Shown here: in pieces, positions 12,017 through 25,300 of the stretch
Position numbering within the stretch: position 1 is the stretch's first letter
How the letters are laid out: every line of letters starts with the position of its first letter
Assembly (NCBI GenBank): GCA_009869945.1
Contig: WIXG01000080.1
Span: forward strand, 62,001 to 126,000
From: Mesaphorura yosii
Taxonomy: Eukaryota > Arthropoda > Collembola > Poduromorpha > Tullbergiidae
Length of the DNA stretch: 64,000 bases
Reading direction: 5' to 3'
The notes under the pieces: generated by a model
The model's input: only the letters and a program-made list of their open reading frames with translations
Database searches by the model: none
What the model was told of the DNA's origin: nothing
Position numbers and translations under genes: made by a program

Positions 12017-15000
12017 TTAGGAATAAAATGTCAAAACAGATGTTTGATTTCCACGGACAAGTAAAAACGGCGGCATGTCACAGGTCAGCATTTCCAACCA
12101 ACTCATGTACAGCGGAGCAGAAACAATTCCTCTACGAGGCATCGGAAGTGTCCTGAAAAAGAGATTATGTTATCGTTCCACGAACTCGGTATGAGAAGAA
12201 TTAAGCCATGTACACTTACATTACCACAAGCGACGAATCGTTGGAGTGTTCCTGGAGCAATTCACGCAATCTCATATGGCGATATGTTTTGTCTCGCATT
12301 GTGCGGAGTTCCGTATCCGTTATTGTGACATCTTCTAAAATGTTCAGTTAAGGAATGACAACGATAGTATTAATTGGCTGACTTTAGTGTCAGAGTTATT
12401 ATTACCATCAAGGTCACTGTCCTCACGGAATTTCGTAGTCAGTTTCTCAAAATACGCTTTCGTAGACTCCAACGGCTTCTTGGTTATGTCCGGTATAATC
12501 TTCAGATCCGAATAGTCGATTCGAAACTTTGCGAGCAGCGCAGCCATACTGTTAAAATACACAACAATGAATTGCCATTCTAGAATGGGACTGTAAGAAA
12601 GTATGAACCTTCTTTGGTCAGTTTCAAATTCGTCCTTTTTACTCGCCAGCGCAAAGACTCGCAATTTGCAAGTTGACCAATTTGACCTGCTGTTGATGAT
12701 GTAGGGAAGGAGGAGTGTCAAGCCACCATCGTCGTAAAGCCACCTAGGGAAATTATTTTTAGAAAACACTCGATACAGGCTTTCTCAATGCAATCTTACC
12801 AAACATCAATTACGCCTTGCTTGTACTTCTTTTGGAAAGTCATCAGATTGTTCATGATATCCTTCGGAATATCTGCACCGTCAACACTTCTAAAGAGTCA
12901 AGAGAAAAAGTTCAGAACTCAATTACTATATCATAATGTTAATATGTTGTCGATGCAAAACATACTTGTACGCAGGTCCAATTTTGGAGGCAACTATTTT
13001 GAGGGGCTTTCCCTTGTCACCGGCACTGTCCCAAGTGCTGTCGTAGAATTCGCCATCCGTGCTATCAGCTGGACAAAGAAGAATTGAGACGGTAAATGCA
13101 AAGTTCTCAAAATGCACATAAAGATGGTTTATGATTAACACATTGCAAGCCTACAACAAATACATGCAGCAGTGTAAAACAACTTTAAGCAATCTGACAA
13201 GCTAACGTTCAGACAAATGAGACATTCAAAAGCAAAAGGATTGAACTTTTAGGCTTAAGTTTCTACTAATCACTCACCAAAACCCCTCAACAGCAAACGA
13301 CCGGTGCCTAAACTAAAGTAGCTCTCAGCTCCTGAATGAATTGAGCAGTGTAATTACTAGATCTGAAAACACTCGCTACTCACCCAAGTTCAGGAAATAT
13401 AGTAACTCTGCGTGTAATTACCGAGCCCCACACCGCAAGTCACGACACACATGAAAGAACTTACCCGACACTTGGGAGTCGGATTGATTCCTGGGGATTG
13501 GAGGGTCTGAAGATGGAATCGGCGAGGGGGGCGATGCAGAGTTTCTAGAACCTTCGTGCTCGTCACTGAAGATGATTTTCTTGCTCAAATCCAGTCCTCC
13601 TTTAATTCTCAAGATGGCGACTGATAGTTGCAAATCGAAAGCTTTGCTGTTTGAAGGAAGAATAGCAATTAGTCTGATAGAATCGGTTAAGAATGTTCGG
13701 AAATGTTGAGCTCTCACTGGATCACATTAAAATATTGCACCAGTTCTTCTCGATCGCAATTTATCCAGTTTTGCTTGTATCCCAACAGAAGTATATTCGG
13801 TTTCAACTTCCCAACGCCGTAAGCTTGTAGAAATGCCCTCGCACCTTCCTCGAAGCTCACGTCATCAATGGGACAATAAAATGCCTTGATCTTTCGCGAA
13901 AGAAACCAGTAGTGCGTCTTCTGTTTCAAAGTGGCTCTAATTTTGGAACTCATTGTACCCTGAAATGTTAAGATAAGGTTATTTAAAGTTGTGGTGACAA
14001 AGATTACATGATACGAGATTACTCGTGTACTACGTATTGCCCTTGTTCAGACCTTCATTATTTGTCCGCAAGCCATCAAAGAGAGGTGCTTGGTGATCAA
14101 ATAGGCAAAGTCAACGAGGGCGGGTCGAGCGCTCGGAAGTCCGGACAAAACAAAAATTTGAGGACGATAATTCTTGACATGCTCATCAACATTGTTAAGT
14201 TGTTGGACGGAAGTCAACGCACTCTTGTAAGTTTGGGCTTGAGTGGATGATCCCCAGTTAACTTCTGTAGAATTGGAACAGACGCTTATATTGTCCCTGC
14301 ATTATTTTCATAAGCCCAATTGCTTGGGAATGTTTACTGACCCGGCTTGCGATAAATGACCACCAAGAAAAGACACAAAATTACGGCAAAAGTTATCAGC
14401 GCAGTGGACCAAGAAATCAGAAACATGACGGCGACGCATAAGGCAGCCCCGAGCAAAGACAACCATTTGTTGTAGTACTTGAAGGTGGGCCTGGAATTAG
14501 TCGAATATATTCAGTTTCGCATAATCCCAAGAAAAAGTTTCAATATTACAATACCTCCATCCAACTGGCTTGGCGAGGGATGCATGAAAAGTGCTGAAAT
14601 TGACGAGTGCATAAGCCGCCAAGAAGAAGTTGGATATCAATGGAGCAATGGCATTCAATTCAGCAATCAGGATGAAAGCCAGGGCGATGATGAACGTCAG
14701 AACATATCCTATACAATGAACAAGCAATGTTGCAGGACTTCGGGCGCAAGTTAACTACGGAGTGGGTCACCTCTGACAGGCTCATTGTTCTTCCCAAATC
14801 CTTTGCCAAAGTATCCAATGTAAGGGTACAACTCGTCCTTACACAAAGCTTGAAACACTTTCGGAGCTGAGACAAAACTCGCCAGAGCGGATGAGAGTGT
14901 CGCAGCGAAACAGCCGGCATAAATCAAAGGTCCCCAAGCTGACACCAACTCCATCACCTGTAAAACCAACTTAATCCTTAATATGTCTAGGCAAAGTTTA

Positions 15001-18000
15001 TCTGCTCTCAACTAAGATGGTTAACAGAACCTGAAAGCTGTTCATTAAGCCCCATTCGCACACGTAATCGGTCTTCCCCGTTGTCTCGTTGTGCATGTAA
15101 CAATCACGAAAACTCAGCAACGTTCCTTCCCAATCTTCTTCCAGGGAAGCATTGAATATGGGACCAGTCGCATCTCTCACAACGCAGGCACCTGAATAAA
15201 GAAGCTCGAGCTAATTTAGAGACGCAGTAAACTCATATAATGTGGCATGTTTTGTTACCAGCAAGTACTGCGAACCCGAGGTAAGAGGCGGTAGTTACAA
15301 AAATGGCCAACATAGTTCCTGACAAAGAGACACTTCGATAGGTAAACCCGGTGGATCTCTGAATATGTCTTCCCAGGTACCTTTAGGAATAGCTGCCTGA
15401 GGATCTTCCAAGTCCCCACTGATATTCGCACCCGCCAGAATCCCGGTAGCTGCCGGGAAGAAGATGGAGAACACGGAAAAGAAGCCCTGATCAACTCCTT
15501 CGCTGAATCGATATGCGGAACCAAGATTTTCCAGGAACAGTGACCCTAAAAAAAACATGGTGCAAAGTCAGAGTGCTCTGCATTCATGTCGTTATGCAAT
15601 CTTTCATTAATTAGTCGCAGCCATACCGTTCAGTCCCACAAATCCTTTACTCAACTCCTCAGTACTTAGTGGCCCTATGAAACTCCCGATCACAAAGTCT
15701 ATCATCGCTGCCACCAAAATGAAGAGCAATCCCACTTGAGCTGAAGCTTCCCATTCCATTCCAATGCAGACGATGCAGGTTTGCAGAACGATTGCGGCAG
15801 AACCAATAATTCGGATGCTATTTCCTTGGTCCTCAACAATTTGCGTCCCCAAACTTTTCAATAAATCGTTCAGCGACTCGGCGAATCCTAAATATTTAAC
15901 ATTCATCATTCTATTAGTTGAATTCAGGATCTTTTATAAACTGCACAAAATGTAAAGCTCTTGCCTACGGTGTACATCGCAACCGCAATCGCATTAGCCT
16001 GAAATGACAAATTGCAACATGAGTTATAATTCATAAAAGTAATAGTGATATAAAATATATTCGCTACTTCGCTCTCATCCTTACCAAAGCGAAAATCATG
16101 CCGATACTGCCACCACATTCAGGTCCAAGTGATCGAGATATCATGTAGTAGGTGCCACCTGTACATATTTGGGAGGGAGGTTAGCATGAAATAATCAGGA
16201 AGGGAAACTGCTCTACTGACAGCCATTTTCTAAGATAAACAGCCAACGACATCCACAATGACCATGTCAGTTACACATCGAAACAAAAAGCTTGAGGTTC
16301 TCCGTCTCCGTCTCAGTTAATTAGCAAGCATTCTACTTAAGTACGGCCTTTTAGTCCGCATTTATTAATATCGTCTCAAATTTCGCCGAGAAAATGTAGC
16401 GTACACGTTTCTTCCGTCTGAGCCGTTTTCAAGAGAAACTCTGATTAGACTGATTATGTAACTCTTCACATTGACAGCACTGACAGTTACAATTACAAGG
16501 ACATTTCTATGAACTTTTTCCCAAAGTCAAGTACAAGTACAAACGACTCGGGGTAATTGGTAAAAGAGCTGATTTCAAGCGTTCCTAACTCACTTCTCTT
16601 TGCAGCATTGCATTCTAGTGCGCTTTCACTTTATAAATAGAATCGTTTCTTGTCTCTTGCACTGTGCAACTGAACAGTTTCCTGATAAGATCATAACAAC
16701 TCATTCTCGTTTCAGCTGATCCGAACTGTCCCGGTTTGGTTCCTTTCCGAAATAAGCACTCATGTATCAGTTTCATCATCGGAAAGATTCACCTGCAAGC
16801 AGAGCAAACGCCTCGCAACGTTGCAACTTCGCAACAGATTAAGCCAAGCACAAGAAGTATGGCACTGTTTATCTATTGATTTTTGACGGGAAGGTGGGTG
16901 GAGTGAATAAACTGACAAAACTATCTCTTGTCTTAAGATAACTATTGTGACACAGAGCACACATGGTGTAAATGTTCTGACTTTGGCCATGATCAATCTA
17001 TTCTGGTAAAACCCAAAAATCCAGCTTAATTTATGTGTGTCCGAAATCATGACACCTCCAATTGCAAGCCTCGTCTCATGGAGAGGTTAAGCGCTGAGCA
17101 GGTTTCTGTTGCCTGGAACCATATCATTTACGCGATTCCAATTTTCTTACCTGAACCCAATTCTCCATTCGTGCTCACTGCTGACATGCTGATTGACGTA
17201 ATGCACGTAACGCAACTCATACATAGAATGATTAGAACAGCTTGGACTAAATAGAGAAGAATTTTAGTAAAACAAAGCATTACATAAAGTACTCACATGT
17301 ATTGTATTCATTATTTCACAGACTACGAAGCAACTTGACATTTTTAAACGGGTGGCTATTCTAGCACTAGAACTATTTGGTAATTTCCATGACAAGCGAC
17401 CAATCCATCTAATAAATGCGCGCAGCGAAACTAAGGCTAGACCAAACACGGAAGCTATAAATCCTGCAGCGTCGGTGGGCCAGAATCCGAATACCGCTAC
17501 AAACTAGCACGTGTATTTATGTCATTGACTGTTTATGAGCTGCCTTTCTATTGCTTAATGAAACAACTTACGATGAAGATGACACACTTACCGCCTTCAT
17601 TAATGTGAAAGTGCAAAATTGTCCATGGTCGGTTAAAGTTTTTTCGGTTTGTATTAAAAAGTCAAAATCAGACATAAAACAAAGTAAAATTAGTCAGAAC
17701 CGCATTTTATGATTCTCTGTTCGAGTTGGCACAATTTTCGGTTACCTTTGATTTGCCCATTCGTGCTTATGGCCGACATGGACAGGCCAGTCAACTTGAG
17801 ATTAGCAAGAGAATGAAATTGGTCATATGATAATTATCGTCGTACGAATGACGAGGTGTGGTGTACTTACGAAAGTTACAGCCGTCGCCAGTAAGATAAT
17901 GCAAAATGCCTCAACTGCATAAATATTTCATCAAGACTCATTAATGAGGCCAATTAATCAACTAATTAGTCAAGGCAAAGGATGCGCGCGCATAAATTAA

Positions 18001-20931
18001 TACTGATGCGTTTCATTAATGCTGATGCAGGAGCTGCTTGATAACACAAGACACCTTAATCAAGATCATAAAAAGTAACTTCCCATTTTTTGAGTCGCGT
18101 GAGGTCTGTCTGAATGTATTGAGCAATTACTCAGTCCTGACTCCTAATTGTATAATTATCACATCGAAGAGACAGAATCGTCCGAAAATTAATTGATGTC
18201 ATGCCCAACCTTGGCTCACTTTCCAGCATGAACCAGATTTCAATGCACTACCCTCGGATTCCTTCTGACGAACTTGAAACAAAATATTCCATGACTAAAT
18301 TATGGCACAGAGTGAAAATCCTTCGAATAGTATCGGCTCCGAATTTTGGAGACCCGGTTTGCATAAAATTTCGAAATTAAATACGTGCGTAAATCCTGAA
18401 GGATTTCAGCAATTTCAAGGCCCAGACCTACCCCTAATTAAACCCCAGCGCATGTGTCAAAAAGTTCAAATTGCTTTCTTATGTATCCCGGAGTGTATGA
18501 ATCGGATGCTAATGCGACTCACCAATACCAGCTTGCCCCACGACCCACGATAATCTCAAGAACAGCATCACACCCCAAATGTTTAGGAGACACCGGACAA
18601 AGACACCCTTGACCCATCCAAATTTAACCATTCCAGACGAAACGGCTCCATTAGCATTCGGGCTAGTAACTGGTGTACCAGTCTGCGTGCAAACATAAAC
18701 GGTTTCATGAGTCAATGTTGTTTTATTGTTTGTGCACCATGCCCTTTTCAACAAAGTGCATGAATTAAACTCGCAATCGAATGTAAATGTTTACAATTTA
18801 ACAACGGGACAGCATACTTCGAGACAAAGCCCGAGTCTTGCAACTCGCGTGGTCGTACGTCCGACTAAATGAGCACGCAACGCAAATATTTGAGACAACG
18901 TTGCGTAATTAATCGTGCAGCGAAAGCAAAATGTTATAAAATGTTCCAGCTTGTTTTTCGGAATAAACAACCATATTAAACTAATTCCTTGAGACCCGTA
19001 AAACCAATTAGTATTAAGTGCTTTGATTGCGTTTTTGGTCAAGCAATGCGAATTCACTGTAAGCTTCTATCAAAATTCCAAGTTCCTGCTTAAGGCCTAA
19101 GAATTCAGTCTTTGCAAGACGCCATTTTTCGTGCAAAATGTGGGTGAGCGAAAAATTCCACATGCTTTTCGTTTTTGTCACAGAAGTAATAACTATACTA
19201 CTTAGTAGTGCTAGGTATACTAGGTAGTAGTTAGTACCAATGCTGTTGAACGAGGATGCAATTGTCGATTGACTGATTGAATCAGATTCTACCATTTCAC
19301 ATTTCTGCGCCGATGAAGAATTTCACTAGACCATTCGTTAATGAAATAGTCGTTAATTTGTGTATGTGGAAATTTGGACCTGATAAGATGTATTCAAAAA
19401 GGCTAACTCTTCACCAAAGCAAAAGTGGCCGTTTTTTAAAAGAACTTAAAGATTTAAATTTTCTAAGGTGAGCATCATGCTTCGCTCGAGATTCATTCTA
19501 GGCGGAGTTGAATAAAGCTATCGTGTGCCGACTTGAGAATTAAATCACGGCTCTCTCAAATCTCCCTACATCGTTTAGTGCGCGTGAGGTCATCATTGAC
19601 CCAGAACATTTCTGGTAGTCGGCGCTTTTCCAACAGTGATAGTTTCGTCGTTGAGACATTCCATAGTTAACTCTTGTAAAATTAATTAGAAACAAATAAT
19701 GGATACATTTCGCCCTGATTTGCACTGAATACTGGCAGGTGAAAATCGGGCAAGAAAATTTCTTGCCCGACATTTAATGTCGTTTTAGCGCAGCCATTTT
19801 CATATGGTGTCGTTTTTCGCTTCCGCCCTGCAGTTCACTGTTCGCGTACATTCCGTATTGTTCGTTTCGCTGAGAGTGGATACTTAGCTTAAGGCCTAAG
19901 AATTCTAAAAAAATATTCACTCAAAACATGTCTTTCGCGTCATAAATTCATTTTTCTTGCAAAGACGGAAGTGCGGTCGGATTTCAAAGAAATTCAGCGT
20001 CAAGCCTAGTTGGATGCACAGCACTATGTCATAACAATGATGTTAAGCCAAATTGAATGGCACTTCGGAATTTCAACCCACAATTGCATTAGAATCCCAT
20101 TAAAATTAAAATTGTCTACAGAAACCTGGCACGTGCAGCGATTACAGCATTAACCAGCCTTGTAACCTGTCACTGTAAAGTTAAGTACTCAAGGCAATGC
20201 AATGCGAGTTGCAAGTACAATGCTGATGTCAGAATGGAATGCTTGTCCACGCGTCTCAACACCGGATGAGACACAAAACAGATCAAACTGTTGTGATTCT
20301 TAATTAATTTGTTGTTCGTGCATACCTTGTCAAGTTCATTGTGAAGATCGTCCAGCGTCGGTCTGTACGCAGCTTGAATACTCATCATGTTTCTGTAGTT
20401 ATTCAGATTCGGCAAGGCTTCCCGTGTAAAATGGCGAAAGCTTTTCGCATAGTTCCTGGTGTCATACGCTGATTGCGAAATGCTCTGACGGTGATGTACG
20501 TTTCCGTCAGCATCGCCACTCGATACAAGGTTCGCCGGCGAAGTCGTTCGAAATTCATCCTCGTCAACTGCAAAGTACGCGAAACAGTGAGTGATATGCC
20601 AAATCTAAACCATCCGCAACAACACGCGTGCGAGATGCATCAAGGTTCAAGGCATCATAAGATCGTTGACTGCGCCAATCAGGCAGGCACAATGAAGATG
20701 AGATAAATGGCATAATGCTTGGCGTGGGGAGTTGGATTTACCTGAACGAGGAGAGTTCTTCATGCCAGCCGCGTTAGCGGCTCCCTTAAACGGTTTGAAT
20801 CCAACTAAAGTTGCAGAGTCCCTCCTTAAACCAGCAGGAGAATGTGGCGAATGGTGACCAGTCGCGACGGAGTCAACCCTGTTAACTTGAAACCTGTTTG
20901 AGTTGTTATTCCGCAAACTCTCGAAATCCAT
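12017..20931 (-). CDS. Na-K-2Cl cotransporter (SLC12A1/A2 family)
   Basis: Electroneutral Na+, K+, Cl- importer of the plasma membrane. Exons: 20742-20931, 20326-20567, 18523-18682, one of two alternatives (17871-17914 plus 17746-17794, or 17151-17246), 16085-16158, 15965-15998, 15627-15887, 15381-15545, 15259-15318, 15031-15191, 14771-14957, 14555-14708, 14342-14490, 14053-14264, 13718-13959, 13465-13646, 12966-13068, 12800-12889, 12609-12743, 12406-12548, 12220-12334, 12017-12152. Length is 1096 or 1095 residues (human NKCC2 1099). Landmarks: a kinase SPAK/OSR1 docking motif RFQV at residue 13; the regulatory threonine segment [17 protein letters not shown] (Thr about 111); the first transmembrane helix region ([20 protein letters not shown]); [14 protein letters not shown]; a membrane core; and a family C-terminus ([46 protein letters not shown]). 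The first ATG in frame is at 20931; a further upstream exon is possible. NKCC1 versus NKCC2 type is not assigned. Confidence 0.93.
15888..15964 (-). other. GC-AG intron after the 34-base cotransporter exon
   Basis: The short exon 15965-15998 encodes [11 protein letters not shown] and ends GTAG. The following bases are GCAAGAG. Joining to the next exon gives YTVGFAESL, the conserved family sequence. A GT within the exon end would break the frame. Confidence 0.8.
17151..17246 (-). other. Alternative cassette exon X of the Na-K-2Cl cotransporter
   Basis: This exon is 96 bases with acceptor CTATTTAG and donor GTAAGA, phase 1 at both ends. It encodes [13 protein letters not shown], then [17 protein letters not shown]. 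It fits between the GQAGI exon (18523-18682) and the [12 protein letters not shown] exon (16085-16158). It matches in place and size the second transmembrane segment cassettes of vertebrate SLC12A1. Confidence 0.85.
17746..17914 (-). other. Alternative cassette exon pair Y of the Na-K-2Cl cotransporter
   Basis: Two exons, 17871-17914 (44 bases) and 17746-17794 (49 bases), are separated by a 76-base GTAAGT intron. Together they encode [13 protein letters not shown] plus [18 protein letters not shown], which is homologous to cassette X and has the same end phases. Using X and Y together would duplicate a membrane segment, so they are probably alternatives. Confidence 0.82.
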
Positions 20932-22388
20932 CGCTCCTGTGAATCTTGGCGACGAAACGTATGAGTATGGATGTTGATGTCGATGCTTCAAGTGATCAAA
21001 TGCTAGTTTCTCGTGACTAGTCAAGGGACCCAGTAAACTTTAGGTCAACCTGACACCTGGCAAAAGTATCAGGTAACGCCACAACTGGCTTTCAACAAAA
21101 ATAGTCTCAAATCGAGCACGGCTGCTAGAGGAAGAGCGGGTACAAGAGAAAGGGCTGACTTGACTGTTCCGCACTCAAACAACGACTGAAACTTGTGGAT
21201 TATGACATCAAAGGATGTCTTTCACGCTAGCGGGCTAGACTGAGCATTAGATTTAGCTTTTCCTCCCAAAGCAACAACGTTATACTCTATCCTTCACACG
21301 GGCATGTCATAACTCCACCACATAGAGATAACGCGAATCAAATTGCGAATAATCGGACTACATCAAGCGTATCTGATAAGGCGTAAGAATTAGAACTTAA
21401 AAGGCGACCTCCCGACACACGTCTTTGCTTTCAACACGCGCCTGACGCATTTCCGATCTCACATTGCCTCCATCTCATTGCCCAATCTTCGCGCGGTTCA
21501 CGTTGGGCCCAATAATGAAGTCATTTTATGCGGAATCACCGATTCATCGAGAAATACTTCATAATTAGTAGGACAACCTTCGGCCATTACAAACTGGTGT
21601 TTGGTAGGAGAACTCGTGTTCAGAAAAGAACTTGAGTCGATACTTATCACGGGTGGCGATAAGTTCTGGTTAAATATTCTGCTTCGGACTCCTCATGCAT
21701 CTCTTAGAAAGACAAAATGAAATGATCCGCATGTAAGAAAAATGATGAGCTGGTTCTAGTGTGTGTAGCTTTTTGCAGAGTTTGCGTCTTCTCCTTCCTG
21801 ATGTCACAATTTTGTTCATCACCTCGCCCGTGGTTCCATCTTGGATTTCTGAAAGAAGCAGTGTTCGAGCTACGACAATCGAGCTTTCAATGACACAAAA
21901 GAAACTCAAGTATGGGGCGGCTGTGGTACATAAACAAGGATACTCTATCAATTGCTATCATTGGCATGCATGCATTCATGGGCATCAAATTCATCTCCGC
22001 CATTGCAATCATGTCATGCAGGTTTGGCTTTCATTCATCAGCATTTTGCCAATCGTATTAGTTGGAAGTTCCTTGCAGCAACTTCGATGAGCAAGAATGA
22101 GGCGAAAGAGGAATTGGAGTCCAAACCTCCACCGGGGCAATGATATGGCAGATGAAACTGATAAAGACAATGAGCCGGCAGATACATCAGCGCTATACTT
22201 GACAACCAAGTGCGTTTATATAAATGTCCATGTACGACTGCAGGAGTTGCATTGTGTTGTGTTCATTATTAAAATATAAAATGAAAAAAATATAAATGCA
22301 AGAAGTAAAATTATTGCGGATAAATTAACTTAAACTAATCGTAAAACTGCCTGACAGGCATGTCTATTATAAAGTGCGCGACAAGGAC
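20932..22388. promoter_or_regulatory. Cotransporter 5' region and INTS3 3' flank
   Basis: The minus-strand frame stays open upstream of the cotransporter ATG to a stop near 21042, so the proximal part is probably 5' UTR. The rest should hold its promoter and the INTS3 3' UTR. Open frames at 21670-22143 show no family motif. Confidence 0.4.
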
Positions 22389-25300
22389 TCAGTCACTGTC
22401 AGAATTGAGGAACGCAGACGTCGCTTTTCGCTTCTTCACTTTCTTGGCCCTCGGCATGTCGTCATAATCCAAATCACTGCTGTCAGAACTTTCGTCCTTC
22501 CGCGGTGCTCGCACCCGACCACTCCGCGTTTTGGAAAGATTCGAGTTGGATGTACCGGCGCTTCCTGAGGCGGCAGAGACACTTGAGCTAGAGTTTGTGA
22601 GAATGGAAGAGGCATTTGTGCCAGAAGGCGTAGGTGAAGACGGTAACTTGCGCGTGGCTGTGTTTCGCTTGGGTATACTTCGAGATTCTTTGGTGTCCGG
22701 TTCTTCGGCAGCTAGCGAGAGGAGTTCCTTGTACTTACTTTTTTGAGAATCATTAACCCAACTCTGAACCTATCAAATCAGAAAAATGAAAGTTCGCAAA
22801 GAGGTTCCTTTATGACTTACATGCTATGGAGTGGAAACTGTTTAATGTCTAACTTGTAACAGGGCAGCTTGCATTATGTCCTTGGCAAACACTCCTTCGC
22901 CACTCTCCGTGTAGCTGCGCAACTGATCCAAGTGTCCAAGCACCAAGTCTATCGAAGGCGTTGGCGGTCCTGTAAAGTTAACGTTGATTAAACCAATTAG
23001 ACAGTTCAACAAGACCAGTTGAGTGAACTTAAGTGCTTACCCATTGGGCTTCCTGTTCCTCTACCGGCTGTTGGGCCGCGTTTTCTTTTTACTGGAGTCC
23101 CAGAATTTGAAGCCCTGTGGACATAAGAACAATCGAGTCCATTACCAGGTCACACAGTTTCTGTGTTAAGTGCTGAATGTGTTCGAATTACCTGACTAAC
23201 ACTCGGGTGAGGACCTCGGCTAACTCATCTTCTGAATCATTTGTCCAGGATATCAGAAGCGATTGCACAAAATAATCACGCTGAGTTGGCTTTCGACAGA
23301 GCAGGGGACCCAAGACCTCTTCAGTTGGCCTAGAAAGTAGCATAAAAATCACAATTGATTGCTTACAAGAACAGATTGTCCATGCTTATCGATGCTTACT
23401 TGGATTTCTTCAGAATCATTAGCAAGGGAGTTAAAGCTTCGGGAATATTTTTTGAGTCAAGAGCCTGGATGACAGAAATGAAGTCTTCCGTATGGAAATT
23501 GTGAGCATCCACGAGAGTCCAAAGGCAATGCTGCTCCCAAGACTCCCATTCGAAACTTTTTTCTACGGAAAAAATAATGGTTGAAAACATTGAAAAGAGG
23601 CCGGGCTGGAAACCCAAGTACTGTTAACTTATGAACTTACTCAATACATTTCCTACTGAATTCTCGTCAAACAATGTTATTTCATCACGCATAATCTTCC
23701 AAACAAGCTCTTGCAGTTGGCCAGCATCGATTGAGGACACTGTCAGTCGCAGCAGCTCAACGTTGTTCGCGAGGCAATCGTTGCCGTACCTAATAGTTAA
23801 AGATGGCGTCAGGATGGGCGAGTACATCGCATGAATTTCAACAGCATAAATTAGCGCTTACCAGGAGAACATTATCGAGCACAAGTATCCAACTGCGATT
23901 GGGTCATTTTCCCAACAACACCGCATGTCTTGAATTAACTGTTGCTCTAGCTGAATAAATCAAAAGAGACTTCAGCATATTGAATTCCACTAACAATGAG
24001 ACCTATAAAACCCTAAACACTCCGCCTTACCTTGATTCCTCGCATCTGAGCTAAACTTTTGTAAATTGTAGGAAAGTTATCCTCTCGCCGTGTCCCGAAT
24101 TTTCCCGATTCTTTTCTATATTATCAAACAGAACGGGAAATGTAACTTCTGCTAAATACTTTGTCGGAATTTGTAGCACTGTAATCACGACTTACTTCTG
24201 ATACAGCATGATGAGTATCTTGTAAGCTAATGGAGGTAGAGCATTGATTAGATCAACCAAAACTCGTCCAATATTCTTTGTCTTTGGTGATTTGTCCGGA
24301 GGTTTAATAGGAATCAAAATATTTAGCAGTTCAGAAATTGGCGTAATGCTAAAATTATCTCTGCAATAAAAAGAGCACACATCAACTAAAACCTGATCCT
24401 GCAAGGATTAAGTTTGTAAGGGGTTTTCTGAATGTACTTACATAACACTACAAGTCTCTTCGTTAACACATGATTTAGATAGTTCAGCCTTGAAAATGTA
24501 GAGAAAGCATTTGCACATGCAGTCCTTTGTCTCTTCTTCCACCGCTTCCGTTGGCTCGGCACACTCCTCAATAATATCATCAAGGTATTCCTTCTTTGAG
24601 CCAGACGAACTGTTTGAATCCGACATCAGACTTTCCACTGCTATTCTCAGAGTAGTTGGAAGTGTTTGTGCAAATTCAAATATTTTGGACCTCTCAGCTT
24701 CATCGACACTGCTTCCTAAAGTCGGGCTGTTTCTTGCCGGCACCGCTCCAGCTAATACTGAAAGAGGAACATACGAGGCTACTTATTGATTTACAAATAA
24801 TCCTAACACTCGATGTCGTAGATAGGACGATGGCGGACTTACCTTTTGGTACAAGAAGCTCAGCTTGGGAACCTCTAGCGTAGTCATCGTCGTCCTCATC
24901 ACTAAAGTCGGCATCAGGATGTTCGATCTTTATCCGATCAGAACCAAGGCTGACGGTCGTGCTGTTGATATTGTTTGACTGAGGTCCCAGAGAAGGGATC
25001 ATGCTGGTCGTACTGCTAACTGCGTTGTTTGTAATGACTGGCACATGTGTCGACGCGGGGACTAGAGGAGGCGAAGCGCGCAAGGTAATCGTGTTGGGAT
25101 TGGAGTAATTTAACGTTGTACTAATAGCGGCATTCACAGTTGAGGACAAGCTGGCTGGGGCTGGTGTTGTCGAACTTAATACCTGCTCCATCACATGGTT
25201 TTCTGAATTGCTGTTGGTGCTGCTCACAACGCCCATATTCAGCACATCAGGGGGCTTTGTCCCATTGTTTCGATCCAACAGCACTATGAGGTGTTCTTGG

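Noticed and set aside
17264..17650. Search for a third alternative cassette in the cotransporter
   Set aside because: A donor-like GGCG|GTAAGT near 17590 exists, but the preceding codons lack the STNG-type motif and hydrophobic helix, so it is not a third copy.
19190..19240. Cluster of ACTACTTAGTAGT and GTATAC palindromes
   Set aside because: Short AT-rich imperfect repeats inside a cotransporter intron; too weak to call an element.
21670..22143. Overlapping open frames on both strands between the cotransporter and INTS3
   Set aside because: No family motif, no good splice context, and they lie where promoter and 3' UTR are expected.
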